Shown: positions 43,642-53,576, counted from the first letter of the stretch. The stretch: 64,000 nucleotides of DNA from Candidatus Woesearchaeota archaeon (GCA_945861715.1 CAMAVK010000001.1:310001-374000); one strand, 5' to 3'. The notes: generated by a model not told the origin, from the letters alone. Program-made: numbers and translations.

Positions 43642-45099
43642 ATGGCAGGATATTCAGACGTTGTAGAAGGAGCTCAATGGGGCGACGAAGGAAAAGGAAA
43701 GCTAATAGATATGCGCTTAGATACAGGTAACTATTCTATTGTCGGAAGATATGGCGGTGGACCAAACGCAGGTCATACCCTCTCCGTTAATGGTCATATC
43801 ATTGCAACTCACGGACTCCCAAGTGGTGTATTCCATCCGAAAATTCATCTCTACATAGGAGCAGGCTGTGTAATTAATCCAGAAAAATTAGTAGCAGAAA
43901 TAAAAGAAGTTGAATCCCTTGGCGTGTCATTAGAAGAACGACTTCACATTTCTCCATTTGCAACCCTTATCCAACCCCATCATCTCTTAACAGATTCCAT
44001 GTATGGTGGACATCTTGGAACAACTGGAAACGGAATAGGGCCAGCTTATTCACAACGTATGATGCGCAGCCTTGGACCAAACCTCGAAGATCTCCGCTTC
44101 GCCCATGCCATAATATCACCGCATCAAGCCCGAGATATCGTGAAATCAAATCTGGGTCATTGTGTATCTGAGTGTTTGAATCCTATTAAAAATCATCCAA
44201 ATGCACATCAAATGCAAAAAATATTTGATCTCTTCAACAACGATCCAACACAAAAATATCTAAGTAGTCTGGCCAGATTGGGTAAATATCTTGAACGAGA
44301 TCCTCTATTTCTCACAAAACAAATTGAGTCAGGAAAAAACGTTCTCTTTGAAGGAGCACAAGGGTTCATGATTGATGTTGTATATGGAAATACACCGTTT
44401 ACTACCTCCAGTAGCACAATCGCAGCAGGTGCATATACAGGAGGAGACCTAAGCAACAAATATCATCGAAAAACAATGGCGGTAGTAAAAGCAATTCCTT
44501 CAAGAGTAGGAGCAGGACCATTTGTAGGAGAATTAGGAGGCAAAAAATCAGAAGAATACTGTGCTGCTAAAGATAGTGAAGGTAACACAAAACACACAAA
44601 AGAATTTGAGCACACCACCCACAATCCTCAGGACTTACTCCAATCATCTGACCAATTCGAGTTAGGAATTGCGCTTAGGATGCTTGGTGGTGAGTATGGA
44701 GCAACGACCAAAAGACCAAGACGCGTTGGAATCCTCGATCTCCCTCAGTTAGAATATGCAGCAAAACTAACGGGAGCCGATGAACTTTTCATCACGAAAA
44801 TGGATCAAGTCGAATTATTCAATAATACTCTATTTCATGGCCCAGTAATGGTAGATACATACCAAATCAACGGTTCAAAATTAAACACATATCCAATTAC
44901 CACAAACGAGCTTGCAAGTGTAACTCCACACTCATACCTCAATTTTGCAGCAACATCATTACCAACTAATGCTACGAAATGGAGTGATATCCCTCATTCT
45001 TTAGTAGAATTTCTTACTGCAATTGAAGATCGAACCGGATGTAAGGTGAGTGGTATAGGTGTTGGACCTGAGCGCGAGAAAGTAATAATGAGGGGATAA
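43642..45099 (+). CDS. purA: Adenylosuccinate synthetase
   Basis: The 485-residue enzyme makes adenylosuccinate from IMP, aspartate and GTP. Motifs are VVEGAQWGDEGKGKLIDM (P-loop), GRYGGGPNAGHTL, TGNGIGPAYSQR and GAQGFMIDVVYGNTPFTTSSST, then TTKRPRRVGILDL. It is of the long bacterial-like type, whereas many archaeal forms are about 340 residues, and here additional segments appear around residues 165-220. SD-like AAGAGGT precedes the ATG by 8 nt. A standalone gene. Confidence 0.93.
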   Translation: MAGYSDVVEGAQWGDEGKGKLIDMRLDTGNYSIVGRYGGGPNAGHTLSVNGHIIATHGLPSGVFHPKIHLYIGAGCVINPEKLVAEIKEVESLGVSLEERLHISPFATLIQPHHLLTDSMYGGHLGTTGNGIGPAYSQRMMRSLGPNLEDLRFAHAIISPHQARDIVKSNLGHCVSECLNPIKNHPNAHQMQKIFDLFNNDPTQKYLSSLARLGKYLERDPLFLTKQIESGKNVLFEGAQGFMIDVVYGNTPFTTSSSTIAAGAYTGGDLSNKYHRKTMAVVKAIPSRVGAGPFVGELGGKKSEEYCAAKDSEGNTKHTKEFEHTTHNPQDLLQSSDQFELGIALRMLGGEYGATTKRPRRVGILDLPQLEYAAKLTGADELFITKMDQVELFNNTLFHGPVMVDTYQINGSKLNTYPITTNELASVTPHSYLNFAATSLPTNATKWSDIPHSLVEFLTAIEDRTGCKVSGIGVGPEREKVIMRG

Positions 45100-45175
45100 T
45101 GACACATTTAATTTTTTAACTTTATTTCTAGAACTTTCTCTGTTAGAAAAATCTCTATCTTTAAGAAAGAAATAA

Positions 45176-45937
45176 TCAGAACCGAGCAAATGGTCGTGGT
45201 CGATATACTTCAACCGCTTTCCGGAACTCTTCAAACACACCTACACGCTCCGCACGTTTCTCATACGCAATTTCATCACATGGTTTCTTAAAAAAATTCA
45301 CTGTGCCAAACTCCCTATACAACTCACGAGAATATAAAATGGGATAAAAATCGCCGGTTGACTCTTGTAATTTTTCAAAATGACCTTTAATCGTTTGATG
45401 TGCAGCAAGAAACCCTTCCTTAACTGCCTTCTCCTGTGAAAGAATGGAAATTGTCTCTGTTTCAGGTGTTAAAGGTTTAAACCGCGCACCAACAACTTTA
45501 CCTGATCTCATATGAAATACTGGAAAAGAATAATGAGCTAACATATTCAAATTCGCAATTTCAGATGCACAAAATGCTGCACTATCATTTACTTCATGCC
45601 CACCTTCAAAGTCAGGAGAGATGATACAATCAATTTGATACCGAACACAAAGCTGTCGAGTTTTATTAATAATAGTTGAAAAATGATTAAAGACATCACG
45701 CTGTGGAACTTGCAAAAAAAATATCTTGGAAAGAGAAAGGTGTACAACAGAAAGAGCGCGATGTCCCTCCTGCTCTCGTACACCAGTCTTAGAAACGGCA
45801 TCACCACTTGTCGAAAAAACGACTATCACCTCTTTTCCCGCCAGCAACAACCGTCTAAGTAGAACACAAGAAAACACATCATCACCAGGATACCCCATAA
45901 GAAACAAGTATCGCTTATGATTCATAATTGATGACAT
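45176..45937 (-). CDS. PIG-L/LmbE-family deacetylase
   Basis: The 253-residue protein has the family's first motif as LMGYPGDDVFSC (normally PHPDDE-like) and the last metal motif as GGHEVNDSAAF. These match the zinc site of GlcNAc-PI/MshB/LmbE enzymes with small substitutions, including Tyr for the first His. It probably removes an acetyl group from an N-acetylsugar or lipid-linked sugar, but activity is less certain because of the first-motif change. A CTTTATATAGG box lies about 28 nt before the ATG. Confidence 0.8.
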   Translation of the reverse strand: MSSIMNHKRYLFLMGYPGDDVFSCVLLRRLLLAGKEVIVVFSTSGDAVSKTGVREQEGHRALSVVHLSLSKIFFLQVPQRDVFNHFSTIINKTRQLCVRYQIDCIISPDFEGGHEVNDSAAFCASEIANLNMLAHYSFPVFHMRSGKVVGARFKPLTPETETISILSQEKAVKEGFLAAHQTIKGHFEKLQESTGDFYPILYSRELYREFGTVNFFKKPCDEIAYEKRAERVGVFEEFRKAVEVYRPRPFARF

Positions 45938-46069
45938 AACTAAAAGTAAAAAATCTACCTATATAAAGTTATAGCGAGTGAGCGATATATTCTGAACTGG
46001 TTTGATGAGAAAATACCCCCACGAAAAAATCAAGAAAGCTTTAAAATAGAGTTGTCCTTAAAAGAATGT

Positions 46070-46318
46070 ATGGACAATAAAACACCAATTTCAGACATAT
46101 CTCCAATTTTCATAACCTCCCCACAAAACCCAAGGGTACTCGATGAACTTGCTCTCGGTCTTGAGCAAGATTACCCCCAACGTGCGCAATGTTATAATAG
46201 GGGATATCACAAGATAAGTGAGTTATCACCAACGGACCCACAGCTATGTTATCATTGCGAGTTATTCTTTGGAAAAGATCAAGGAACTTCATATCAAATT
46301 ATTCCCCATTTTAGGTAA
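46070..46318 (+). CDS. Hypothetical small protein, 82 aa
   Basis: The ATG at 46070 (MDNKTPISDISPIFITSPQN) is preferred to the TTG at 46052, as a CTTTAAAATAG box lies about 26 nt upstream. The last half has LCYHCELFFG, a C-x-x-C pair, with an earlier cysteine in QCYNRGYH; these could form a small metal site. Unknown function. lgt begins 39 nt after the stop. Confidence 0.5.
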   Translation: MDNKTPISDISPIFITSPQNPRVLDELALGLEQDYPQRAQCYNRGYHKISELSPTDPQLCYHCELFFGKDQGTSYQIIPHFR

Positions 46319-46357
46319 TCCCTAAACATACTCACAAATGTTTCAACCCTCTCCACC

Positions 46358-47158
46358 ATGTTCATACACAATTTAGACCCAGTAATCCTAAGCTTAGGCC
46401 CATTTGCCATCCGTTGGTACGGTCTCGTCTACGCCGTAGGTTTTCTTGGAACCATTCTCTTCTTACAATATCTCAGAACTCAAAACAAACTCCCCTTAAC
46501 AAAAGACGAAATCTATGATCTCGTTTTATATGCTATGATTGGTGTCCTCCTCGGATCGCGACTCTTCGAAATTTTCTGGGAACCCACTTACTATCTCACA
46601 AACCCCATAAACATTCTCAAGATTTGGGAAGGTGGCATGAGCTTCCATGGCGGATTCACGGGTATAATCATTGCAGTCTACCTGTACGCAAAAAAGAAAA
46701 AACTCAACTTCCTCGAACTAGCCGACAATTTCACGTTCCCCACAATGCTCGCTTTAGCACTCGGAAGAATAGCCAACTTCATCAACGGCGAATTATGGGG
46801 GACCATAACATCCTCCGAAAAAACTCCCTGGTGTGTTAACTTCAAAAATACTGGCGGCGGTGACGTATGTCGGCATCCACAACAACTCTACGCCGCAGCA
46901 TATCGATCCATCCTCGCAATGTATTTCCTTCTCCTAACCTTAAAAGAGAAATTCAAATCAGGATTCATATTCTGGAACTTCATGTTACTCGAAGGCATCG
47001 GAAGATTTATTGTAGACTTCTGGCGAGAAGATCCGAGGTTCCTCTCACTAAGCCTCGGCCAATACTTTAGTGCAATAATGATTGTTGTAGCAGCAATAAT
47101 CCTCATCAAAAACTACAGAACAGAATGGAAAAAGATATTTGTATCACAAAGATCATAA
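46358..47158 (+). CDS. lgt: Prolipoprotein diacylglyceryl transferase
   Basis: The 266-residue integral membrane enzyme has all bacterial Lgt signatures: LGPFAIRWYGLVYAVGF, GGMSFHGGFTGIIIA (catalytic His), the signature GRIANFINGELWG and EGIGRFIVDFWREDP. It has seven predicted helices. Bacterial Lgt attaches diacylglycerol from phosphatidylglycerol to lipobox Cys. Archaea have ether lipids and generally lack Lgt, so this gene implies transfer and either ester-type or a compatible lipid donor. A lipobox protein is encoded 4 kb away. Confidence 0.93.
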   Translation: MFIHNLDPVILSLGPFAIRWYGLVYAVGFLGTILFLQYLRTQNKLPLTKDEIYDLVLYAMIGVLLGSRLFEIFWEPTYYLTNPINILKIWEGGMSFHGGFTGIIIAVYLYAKKKKLNFLELADNFTFPTMLALALGRIANFINGELWGTITSSEKTPWCVNFKNTGGGDVCRHPQQLYAAAYRSILAMYFLLLTLKEKFKSGFIFWNFMLLEGIGRFIVDFWREDPRFLSLSLGQYFSAIMIVVAAIILIKNYRTEWKKIFVSQRS

Positions 47159-47764
47159 TCATATTCTCCCTTCCAGATTAATTATTTCGATAGCTCTGTA
47201 TCTTCCACTTGCTTCTCCAACAAGGAATGCATCACAATTCTGTGCATTTTTTCCCAAGACTGCAGCAATGGTCGGCTGATGTGTAACAATCACCGCAAGA
47301 CCTTCTTCTTCTTTGTGATTTTGCATCCACCGCCTAACATCATCTCCTTCGTACAACTTACCTTCTTCTAATATACCACCAGTCACTCTGGAAATAGCAC
47401 GAGCAGTTACCTCAGTTCTCAAGCTTTGATTGTAAGCAATAGTAATTCCCGTGTAACCTGTTGATAGTTGCTTAATTCGTGTAGCCGCTACAAGTAATCT
47501 ATTTGGTCTCACCGGAGCCATTTCAACACCTTCCTCAAGAGCCTTTTTTTCATTTGCTAAACGTTGTTCATCCCTTAATCTTGCAAATTCAATTACTTCA
47601 TCATGTACATAATGTTCTCTAGGATCAACTAATACACTCGCCATTCTCTCAACAATTTGTTTATAATCAAGCGAATTTTTTCTTAGTTTTCCTATTTTTT
47701 CAATTTGGTCGTAAATATGGTCAAATCTATCTTCGTTCTCGTGTCTCATGAGTATGTATTGCAT
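47159..47764 (-). CDS. Histidine phosphatase superfamily protein with a helical insertion
   Basis: The protein has the phosphatase signature at the start (MQYILMRHENEDRF; RH catalytic motif) and the second-half motif VIVTHQPTIAAVLG, with SLRTEVTARAIS in the position of the conserved SPLxRAxxTA. Between the first strand and the rest is an unusual long charged segment (about residues 20-100). This is consistent with a phosphoglycerate mutase-like or SixA-like phosphatase. GGAGGA lies 8 nt before the ATG. Its stop abuts the lgt stop (tail to tail, no gap). Confidence 0.72.
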   Translation of the reverse strand: MQYILMRHENEDRFDHIYDQIEKIGKLRKNSLDYKQIVERMASVLVDPREHYVHDEVIEFARLRDEQRLANEKKALEEGVEMAPVRPNRLLVAATRIKQLSTGYTGITIAYNQSLRTEVTARAISRVTGGILEEGKLYEGDDVRRWMQNHKEEEGLAVIVTHQPTIAAVLGKNAQNCDAFLVGEASGRYRAIEIINLEGRI

Positions 47765-47995
47765 TTCTATATTCCTCCATCTACCTCAAACCACATTTTT
47801 TATTTCTAAATAAGAAAAAAGAAAATTTATTGTGTTTGTCATGTTCATTCATCTCCTTTTTTTCATCATCCTTTTTTCTCATTATTTCTTGTCTTTCTCA
47901 CTATCCAGTAACATCTAAGAACTACTTAAAGAATCACTCTCCAAAAATGGAGGAGAAAGAACAAAACTTAAATACCCCCCAATCATAAAACCCAG

Positions 47996-48715
47996 ATGGA
48001 CACACAAATCCTCGAAGACATAGGTCTCACAAATGCCGAAATCAAAGTCTACCTCACTCTCTTAGAACTTGGTTCAAGCACAGCAGGCCCCATCATCGAA
48101 AAATCAAATCTCCAAAGCTCCGTCGCCCACATGACCTTAATCAAGCTCGCAGCCAAGGGATTCATAACCAGCATTCAGGAAGGCAAACGACATCACTACC
48201 AAGCAACCAACCCGAGTAACATCATCAACTTCATCAATGAAAAAAAAGAAAAATTCGAACAACTCCTACCCGAACTTCTCATAAAACAACAGCACGCCAA
48301 ACAAAAACCAGAAGTAACACTTTACCGCGGAATCAAAGGAATAAAAGAACTCCTTCTCGAACTTCTCAACGCTGGAGGAAATGAACACCACACATTCGGC
48401 TCATCAAAAAAATCACTCCTCCTAGGCGAAGCCTGGTGGGTACAATATCATAAAGACCGCGCAAAAAAGAGAGTCAAAGCAAAACTACTCTTCAACGAAT
48501 CCCTAAAAAAATGGAAAGCAGAAACTAAATACCCTCTCACCGAAGTCAAATACACAAAGCAAGGATTCGAACCTCTCACCGAAACCATCATCCGAAACGA
48601 CAAAGTAGGAATCATCATCTGGACAGACAACCCCATTGGCACATTAATCCACCAAAAAGAAGCAGCACAGTCGTATGAGCAATTCTTCCAACTCCTGTGG
48701 ACCAATCAAAAATAA
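47996..48715 (+). CDS. TrmB-family transcriptional regulator
   Basis: The 239-residue protein has an N-terminal helix-turn-helix (ILEDIGLTNAEIKVYLTLLELGSS; then SSVAHMTLIKLAAKGFITSI), a coiled-coil linker (about 75-105), and a C-terminal TrmB-like effector domain (VTLYRGIKGIKELLLELLNAG). Known TrmB proteins bind sugars and control sugar transport and metabolism. No sugar ABC genes are nearby, so its targets are unknown. TATA TTAAATAC lies about 28 nt before the ATG. Confidence 0.83.
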   Translation: MDTQILEDIGLTNAEIKVYLTLLELGSSTAGPIIEKSNLQSSVAHMTLIKLAAKGFITSIQEGKRHHYQATNPSNIINFINEKKEKFEQLLPELLIKQQHAKQKPEVTLYRGIKGIKELLLELLNAGGNEHHTFGSSKKSLLLGEAWWVQYHKDRAKKRVKAKLLFNESLKKWKAETKYPLTEVKYTKQGFEPLTETIIRNDKVGIIIWTDNPIGTLIHQKEAAQSYEQFFQLLWTNQK

Positions 48716-48789
48716 CATCCCCTAATCAACAAACTCCCCCCTATTACCCGACATAACCTTTAATAACTCCAAAACCATTTCAAACTGTA

Positions 48790-49146
48790 ATGATCCACAA
48801 ATTTCGAAAGCTCATCTCCGCACTATGTTATTTTCTCGTCGGAATCATATGGTATTTAATCGATGAAGACGCAAAAAAGGATCCCCAAATACAATTTCAC
48901 GCACACCAAGGCACCGTATTTCTCATTGCTGCATTAATCTATGGAATTATCTTCACCATTTTAATGACCATCGTCACCGTCATCTTTTCATTAATCCCAG
49001 TTATCGGACCAATCATAATCACTATAATCGGTCTCCTGAGATTCGTTCCATTAATCTTTGCCATCATTGGGGTACTTAACGCCATCCAAGAAAAAGAAAA
49101 AGAATTACCTATTATCGGCCACTACGCTAAAAAATTAGACTTTTAA
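48790..49146 (+). CDS. DUF4870-like membrane protein
   Basis: A 118-residue membrane protein with three helices; the FHAHQGTVFLIAALIYG segment and the ending IGVLNAIQEKEKELPIIGHYA match the Tic20/DUF4870 family pattern (HAxQG and N/G-ALK..LPIIG). Function unknown. A CTTTAATAAC box about 28 nt before the ATG supports a leaderless start. Confidence 0.7.
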   Translation: MIHKFRKLISALCYFLVGIIWYLIDEDAKKDPQIQFHAHQGTVFLIAALIYGIIFTILMTIVTVIFSLIPVIGPIIITIIGLLRFVPLIFAIIGVLNAIQEKEKELPIIGHYAKKLDF

Positions 49147-49222
49147 ATTATCAACTTTAAATCCTACCTTAAACCTTTTTAACGTGACGTAACCTTTATT
49201 AATCACATCCACAGCTCCCCTT

Positions 49223-50515
49223 ATGGTGGATGCTAAAAAAAAGAAAATAGTCTCAATAATATTCTTACTTTGTAGTATTTCCGCTGCAATCTCCCTCACT
49301 ATAACAATTCTCAATCAGACTGATTTTAGTTCAGGAACATTTACGAGTACTTTTTTCAACACAACATCGGGAGCGCTAGAGTTAAACCGTACTGTTTTCA
49401 CCGGAAATTATAGCTCTCAAGTATTTGATGCAGGCTCAAGTTCAAGTTGGTATTCCCTAAGTTGGACACCCGATCGATGCATTCAATGTGAACTAGCAGA
49501 CAATCAAACCGTAGAAACAGGATATTCCATAGTTACCAACATGACTGGAAACGTTCTTCTCATGCATTTCAACAACAATTCAGCGCAAGGAGAAAACTCC
49601 ACATTATTCAAAGACTATTCTCTGATGGGAAACAACGGAACCTGCGCAGCACAATCCTGTCCAAGCCATAATCTCACCGGAAGGTTCAATCAAGCATACA
49701 CATTCGACGGAAAAGATGACAACATCACTCTAGGGGACACACTCGAATCAACCATAAATGGTAATCATACCATCGCAGTGTGGATATATCCTACTGCCAA
49801 TGCGTCTGAAACCATCATCGATAAATATAATCCCACCTCCGGTAAGCGACAGTGGGGAGTAACATATCGTGGAGATTTCATTATGAGCCGTTATGGTGCG
49901 CTCAATGGTGCTACATACCGACAATATGTTACAGATACGGATAATTTTCCCATCAGAAATTGGTATCATGTTGTTCTCGTAGCAGATCCAGCTAATGATA
50001 TTTACCATTTCTACCTCAACGGGACAGAAATTTCTGGCTCTGAAGCAGGTACCGGAAATATCACCTTAGTGCCAGACTCAAATGAACCAACCAGGATTGG
50101 TTCGGGTGGCGGATTAAACGACTACAATTTCAACGGAACCATGGACGAAATCGCCATTTGGAACAGAACCCTAAGCGCTCAAGAAATATCAGATTTATAT
50201 GCCCGCGGAGCAATGTATCTCAATTTTTCTGTCCAGTCATGCGATGATGCATCTTGTTCGGGTGAATCATATACCGCTCTCACCAACTCACCCGGTCAAA
50301 CAAGTCAAACCCTCTCCCTAACGACTAATCGCTATATACAGTTTAAAGCATTCCTAACCACCGAGAGTCTTTCAATTACGCCAAAACTCTACAACGTCAC
50401 AATCACCTACAGTGAAACATATGTCCCTCCAGTACCTGAGTGGAGCACAGTTGCTATGATTCTCATTCTAACTATCTCTTTGACGGGATTTTATTTCATA
50501 TCTAAACAGAATTAG
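49223..50515 (+). CDS. LamG-domain surface protein with archaeosortase-type C-terminal tail
   Basis: The 430-residue protein has an N-terminal hydrophobic helix (IVSIIFLLCSISAAISLTITIL, about 9-30), a beta-rich region, and a LamG/concanavalin-like domain at about 135-330 (GRFNQAYTFDGKDDNITLGD, NWYHVVLVADPANDIYHFYLNGTE and MDEIAIWNRTLSAQEI). The C terminus is PVPEWSTVAMILILTISLTG followed by FYFISKQN, a short proline motif, hydrophobic helix and basic tail. This resembles PEF/PGF-CTERM sorting signals recognised by archaeosortases. Many N-x-S/T sites are present. Probable cell-surface protein. Confidence 0.82.
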   Translation: MVDAKKKKIVSIIFLLCSISAAISLTITILNQTDFSSGTFTSTFFNTTSGALELNRTVFTGNYSSQVFDAGSSSSWYSLSWTPDRCIQCELADNQTVETGYSIVTNMTGNVLLMHFNNNSAQGENSTLFKDYSLMGNNGTCAAQSCPSHNLTGRFNQAYTFDGKDDNITLGDTLESTINGNHTIAVWIYPTANASETIIDKYNPTSGKRQWGVTYRGDFIMSRYGALNGATYRQYVTDTDNFPIRNWYHVVLVADPANDIYHFYLNGTEISGSEAGTGNITLVPDSNEPTRIGSGGGLNDYNFNGTMDEIAIWNRTLSAQEISDLYARGAMYLNFSVQSCDDASCSGESYTALTNSPGQTSQTLSLTTNRYIQFKAFLTTESLSITPKLYNVTITYSETYVPPVPEWSTVAMILILTISLTGFYFISKQN

Positions 50516-50615
50516 AACGACAATTATTTTTTACTCTCAACCTGAAATACACAAAAATAGAAGTATAAACTTCTCTTAACAAGGCCGCCAAAAGAATCCT
50601 ACACACACAAAAGCC

Positions 50616-52379
50616 CTAGCTATAATACCATCTATTCTCAGCTCGCTGTTCTCTATCCTTAACCGACCCGAGTTTATTAATTCGTGGTCGTCTCGAACCC
50701 ATATCACGACGAAGAGTGATATCCAACTCCGTAAGAAACTTATTCATTCCTTCTTCCATCTTAAATGGACCACTCACCATTCCGTTACGCGCTGGTGTCC
50801 CCGTAAACACCATCAATTTATCCGCCACATAATCTAAAAACATCAAATCGTGATCAATAATTAAAATCGTCATGTCTCTCTCAAATGCAAGAGTCTTAAT
50901 CATCTTTGAAATAATCAATCGCTGTTCTACATCAAGATATGCCGATGGCTCATCAAGTAAAAACAATTCAGCATCTTGTGATAAACAATGTGCAATAGCC
51001 ACACGTTGAAGCTGACCCCCAGATAAAGAACTAAGCTTTTGATCAAACAATCGTTCAATATCAAGCGGTTTAATAATCGAATGAGGATACTTCTCAATTG
51101 CGATACCTAAAAATTCCAACACTGTAACATCTGATGTTGTCTCTAAATATTGGGGTTTGTACGCAACCGTACAAGTCGAACTAAACGATCCAGAATCTGC
51201 CTTTTCAATTCCTGCGAGCATTTTCATAAATGTCGTCTTACCAATACCATTTTCTCCTAGAATACCAATGATCTCCCCCTTATACAAAACTCCGGGTGCA
51301 GCACCAAGTGTAAAATGACCAAGCTCTTTTGAAAGATCCGTCCACGCAACAAGTTCTAGTCGAACGCCTTTATGTGTATCGACTACTTTCTCAAATTTAA
51401 GCGGATGTGATCTAAACCGAACGTTCTCCTCTTTCAAATAGCCTTCAAGAAACGAGTTAATACCTTCTCGTGTAGTCTTAACTCCTGATACAACTCCAAA
51501 CGCCCCTTCAAACCCATACATAATATTCAAAGAATCCGTCATAAAATCAAGTATAATTAAATCGTGTTCAATTGCCATCACGGACGTTGTATCTGTTGCA
51601 AGCGTGCGAACAAATCGTGCCATATTCACTCGCTGTTTAATATCAAGATATGAGCTTGGCTCATCAAGCAAGTACAAGTTTGCTTTCTTAAGTACTGCTG
51701 CAGCAATAGCAACACGTTGTAATTCTCCACCAGAAATTTTAGAAATATCAGTGTCCAGGAAGTGTCCCAGCTGTAACTCCAACACCACCGAATCCAATCG
51801 TTTATCTACATCAACTCGAGTCAGCAGTTCCCGAACTGTACCTGTTGCTTGTTTCGGAATCAAATCCACCTGCTGCGGCTTATATGATAATGTAATTTCA
51901 CCCTTATTCAACCGTTCAATGAATTTTTGTGTTTCAGTACCCTTAAAATATGCCACAACTTCCTTTGGCGTAGCCTCTTTAGTCCAATCACCCAAATTCG
52001 GTTTTATTTGACCTGCCATAACTCGAAGCGCAGTAGATTTACCAATACCATTTTTACCAAGAACCCCGGTTACTTGACCAAAAAGAGGTGCAGGAAGAGA
52101 ATACAATTCAAACATATTCTCTCCGTAGCGATGAATGGGATTCTTATTAAGAGTCTCAGGTAAATTAATAATTTCAATAGCTCCAAACGGACAGCGATTC
52201 GGACAAATTCCACAGCCCGTACACAAGTACTCATCAATGCGTGCTTTATGAAAGAGAGTATCTTCTGTAATACATTCAGACCCAGCACGATTCACGGGGC
52301 ACAATTTAGCACAAAGCAGATTACCACACTCCGTTGGGTGGCATTTTTCCTTATGAATAATTGCAATACGTTTACGCAT
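50616..52379 (-). CDS. abce1: Ribosome recycling ATPase ABCE1 (Rli1)
   Basis: The 587-residue protein (start ATG 52379, after a TATA box; the GTG form in the track adds 5 residues) has two 4Fe-4S clusters (CHPTECGNLLCAKLCPVN and CTGCGICPNRCPFGAI) and two ABC ATPase domains. Each has Walker A (GKNGIGKST; GENGIGKTT), signature (ISGGELQR; LSGGQLQR) and LLDEPSSYLD/LLDEPSAYLD. It splits ribosomes after termination together with aRF1 and aPelota. Universal in archaea and highly conserved. Confidence 0.97.
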   Translation of the reverse strand: MRKRIAIIHKEKCHPTECGNLLCAKLCPVNRAGSECITEDTLFHKARIDEYLCTGCGICPNRCPFGAIEIINLPETLNKNPIHRYGENMFELYSLPAPLFGQVTGVLGKNGIGKSTALRVMAGQIKPNLGDWTKEATPKEVVAYFKGTETQKFIERLNKGEITLSYKPQQVDLIPKQATGTVRELLTRVDVDKRLDSVVLELQLGHFLDTDISKISGGELQRVAIAAAVLKKANLYLLDEPSSYLDIKQRVNMARFVRTLATDTTSVMAIEHDLIILDFMTDSLNIMYGFEGAFGVVSGVKTTREGINSFLEGYLKEENVRFRSHPLKFEKVVDTHKGVRLELVAWTDLSKELGHFTLGAAPGVLYKGEIIGILGENGIGKTTFMKMLAGIEKADSGSFSSTCTVAYKPQYLETTSDVTVLEFLGIAIEKYPHSIIKPLDIERLFDQKLSSLSGGQLQRVAIAHCLSQDAELFLLDEPSAYLDVEQRLIISKMIKTLAFERDMTILIIDHDLMFLDYVADKLMVFTGTPARNGMVSGPFKMEEGMNKFLTELDITLRRDMGSRRPRINKLGSVKDREQRAENRWYYS

Positions 52380-52457
52380 ACCTCTTGAAACCACTCCCTT
52401 TTTTATATTACTTGTGGTGTTTTAGAACTTCCAGTAACAAAAAATCAATATACCTAC

Positions 52458-53576
52458 CTAACCATCAACGAGCAATCGTTCAAACTCACGAGTCAAAATA
52501 TCCACTGCTCCTGCAATATTATACTCCACATCCCCCGTTCGCAAACCACTCACTTCAAGCAGACTACCTCGGCGAAGATTACCTGGTCCTGTTTGTGCTT
52601 CAAGAAGAAAAGGTTTCCCCAAAGAATCAAAGCAAAAATCCAATCCACGAAGTACAGATCGAGAAGCCATAGCGCCAATATGTCGAGAAATAGCCGCAAC
52701 ATCACCACGTAAAGTGAAGTCATCCAAAACCCCATGCTTCCACAAATAGTCTACATTGCCTCTCATCAATATATCTAACGCTGTCTCATGGCATTTTTCC
52801 ATAGGTGTACACAGTGGAATTCTTTCTCGTGCTCCCAAAGCATTTGAACAAATTAAATCTTGGGTATGATAAAATAAAAATGATCCTAGGATACTATCAC
52901 CAAAGGTGAGAACACGTAGTGAACATGGATACAATCCACCATCCTCAACACGTTTCTGTGCCACCACTGCATCTTTTCCGTATGCCAAAAAGCGTTCTGC
53001 ACTATCAATAAAGTGAACGCCTAAGCTTCGATGTTTACCTTCCTCTTTTAAAATAAATCCATCATGGTTAGAATGAAATTTTTCAAGTAAAGTTTTATAG
53101 GTCCAGTTGGGAAGTTCAGAACGTAAAACACTTTCAGGAATACACACTTCTTCTTCTCGCATTCTCTCAATAAATGATATCTTTTTCTCCACGCTACCAA
53201 CATAAGACCGAGAACTGTTACTTTGTATAGACCCCCAATAGTTATCGAAAAGGCAAGTATCGATTTCTTCCATAACCAGGTCAACCATCTCCCTCTCTTG
53301 GCTTCCAAGAACCTTTCCTCTTCCTGAAAAGAATCTTCCTATCTCACAAAATAAACTCTCCTCATCAGAAATAATAATCTTGGGTTTAAAAGCCGAAATT
53401 TGTTGTGCAATAGTCAATGAATCCAATGACCCAACATATTCAGTTACCAGACCCTGCAGATCTAAATGTGCAATCGAAAATCCACACTCTTCTAATTTTT
53501 CTCCAACACGCAAGTAGACATCACCGTATGTATGTTGATGTGCAGCCGTAGTGTATGTAAACAAAATATCAGTCAT
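52458..53576 (-). CDS. ATP-grasp domain protein
   Basis: Start at ATG 53576 (MTDILFTYTTAAHQHTYGDV). The middle carries features of ATP-grasp enzymes: FILKEEGKHRSLGVHFI (first strand with Lys), VVAQKRVE, SLRVLTFGDSILGSFLFY, and near the end DFCFDSLGKPFLLEAQTGPG, which has the acidic and Asn-like metal-binding layout. The first residues before it form a Rossmann-like domain. Peptide-bond-forming or tailoring ligases of the RimK/carnosine-synthase group are the nearest look-alikes. Substrates unknown; I am moderately sure of the fold. Confidence 0.62.
   Translation of the reverse strand: MTDILFTYTTAAHQHTYGDVYLRVGEKLEECGFSIAHLDLQGLVTEYVGSLDSLTIAQQISAFKPKIIISDEESLFCEIGRFFSGRGKVLGSQEREMVDLVMEEIDTCLFDNYWGSIQSNSSRSYVGSVEKKISFIERMREEEVCIPESVLRSELPNWTYKTLLEKFHSNHDGFILKEEGKHRSLGVHFIDSAERFLAYGKDAVVAQKRVEDGGLYPCSLRVLTFGDSILGSFLFYHTQDLICSNALGARERIPLCTPMEKCHETALDILMRGNVDYLWKHGVLDDFTLRGDVAAISRHIGAMASRSVLRGLDFCFDSLGKPFLLEAQTGPGNLRRGSLLEVSGLRTGDVEYNIAGAVDILTREFERLLVDG

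Noticed and set aside
47800-47910. Pyrimidine-rich tract upstream of the histidine phosphatase gene
   Set aside because: Could be a terminator or UTR of the minus-strand gene but the hairpins are weak, so no feature is called.
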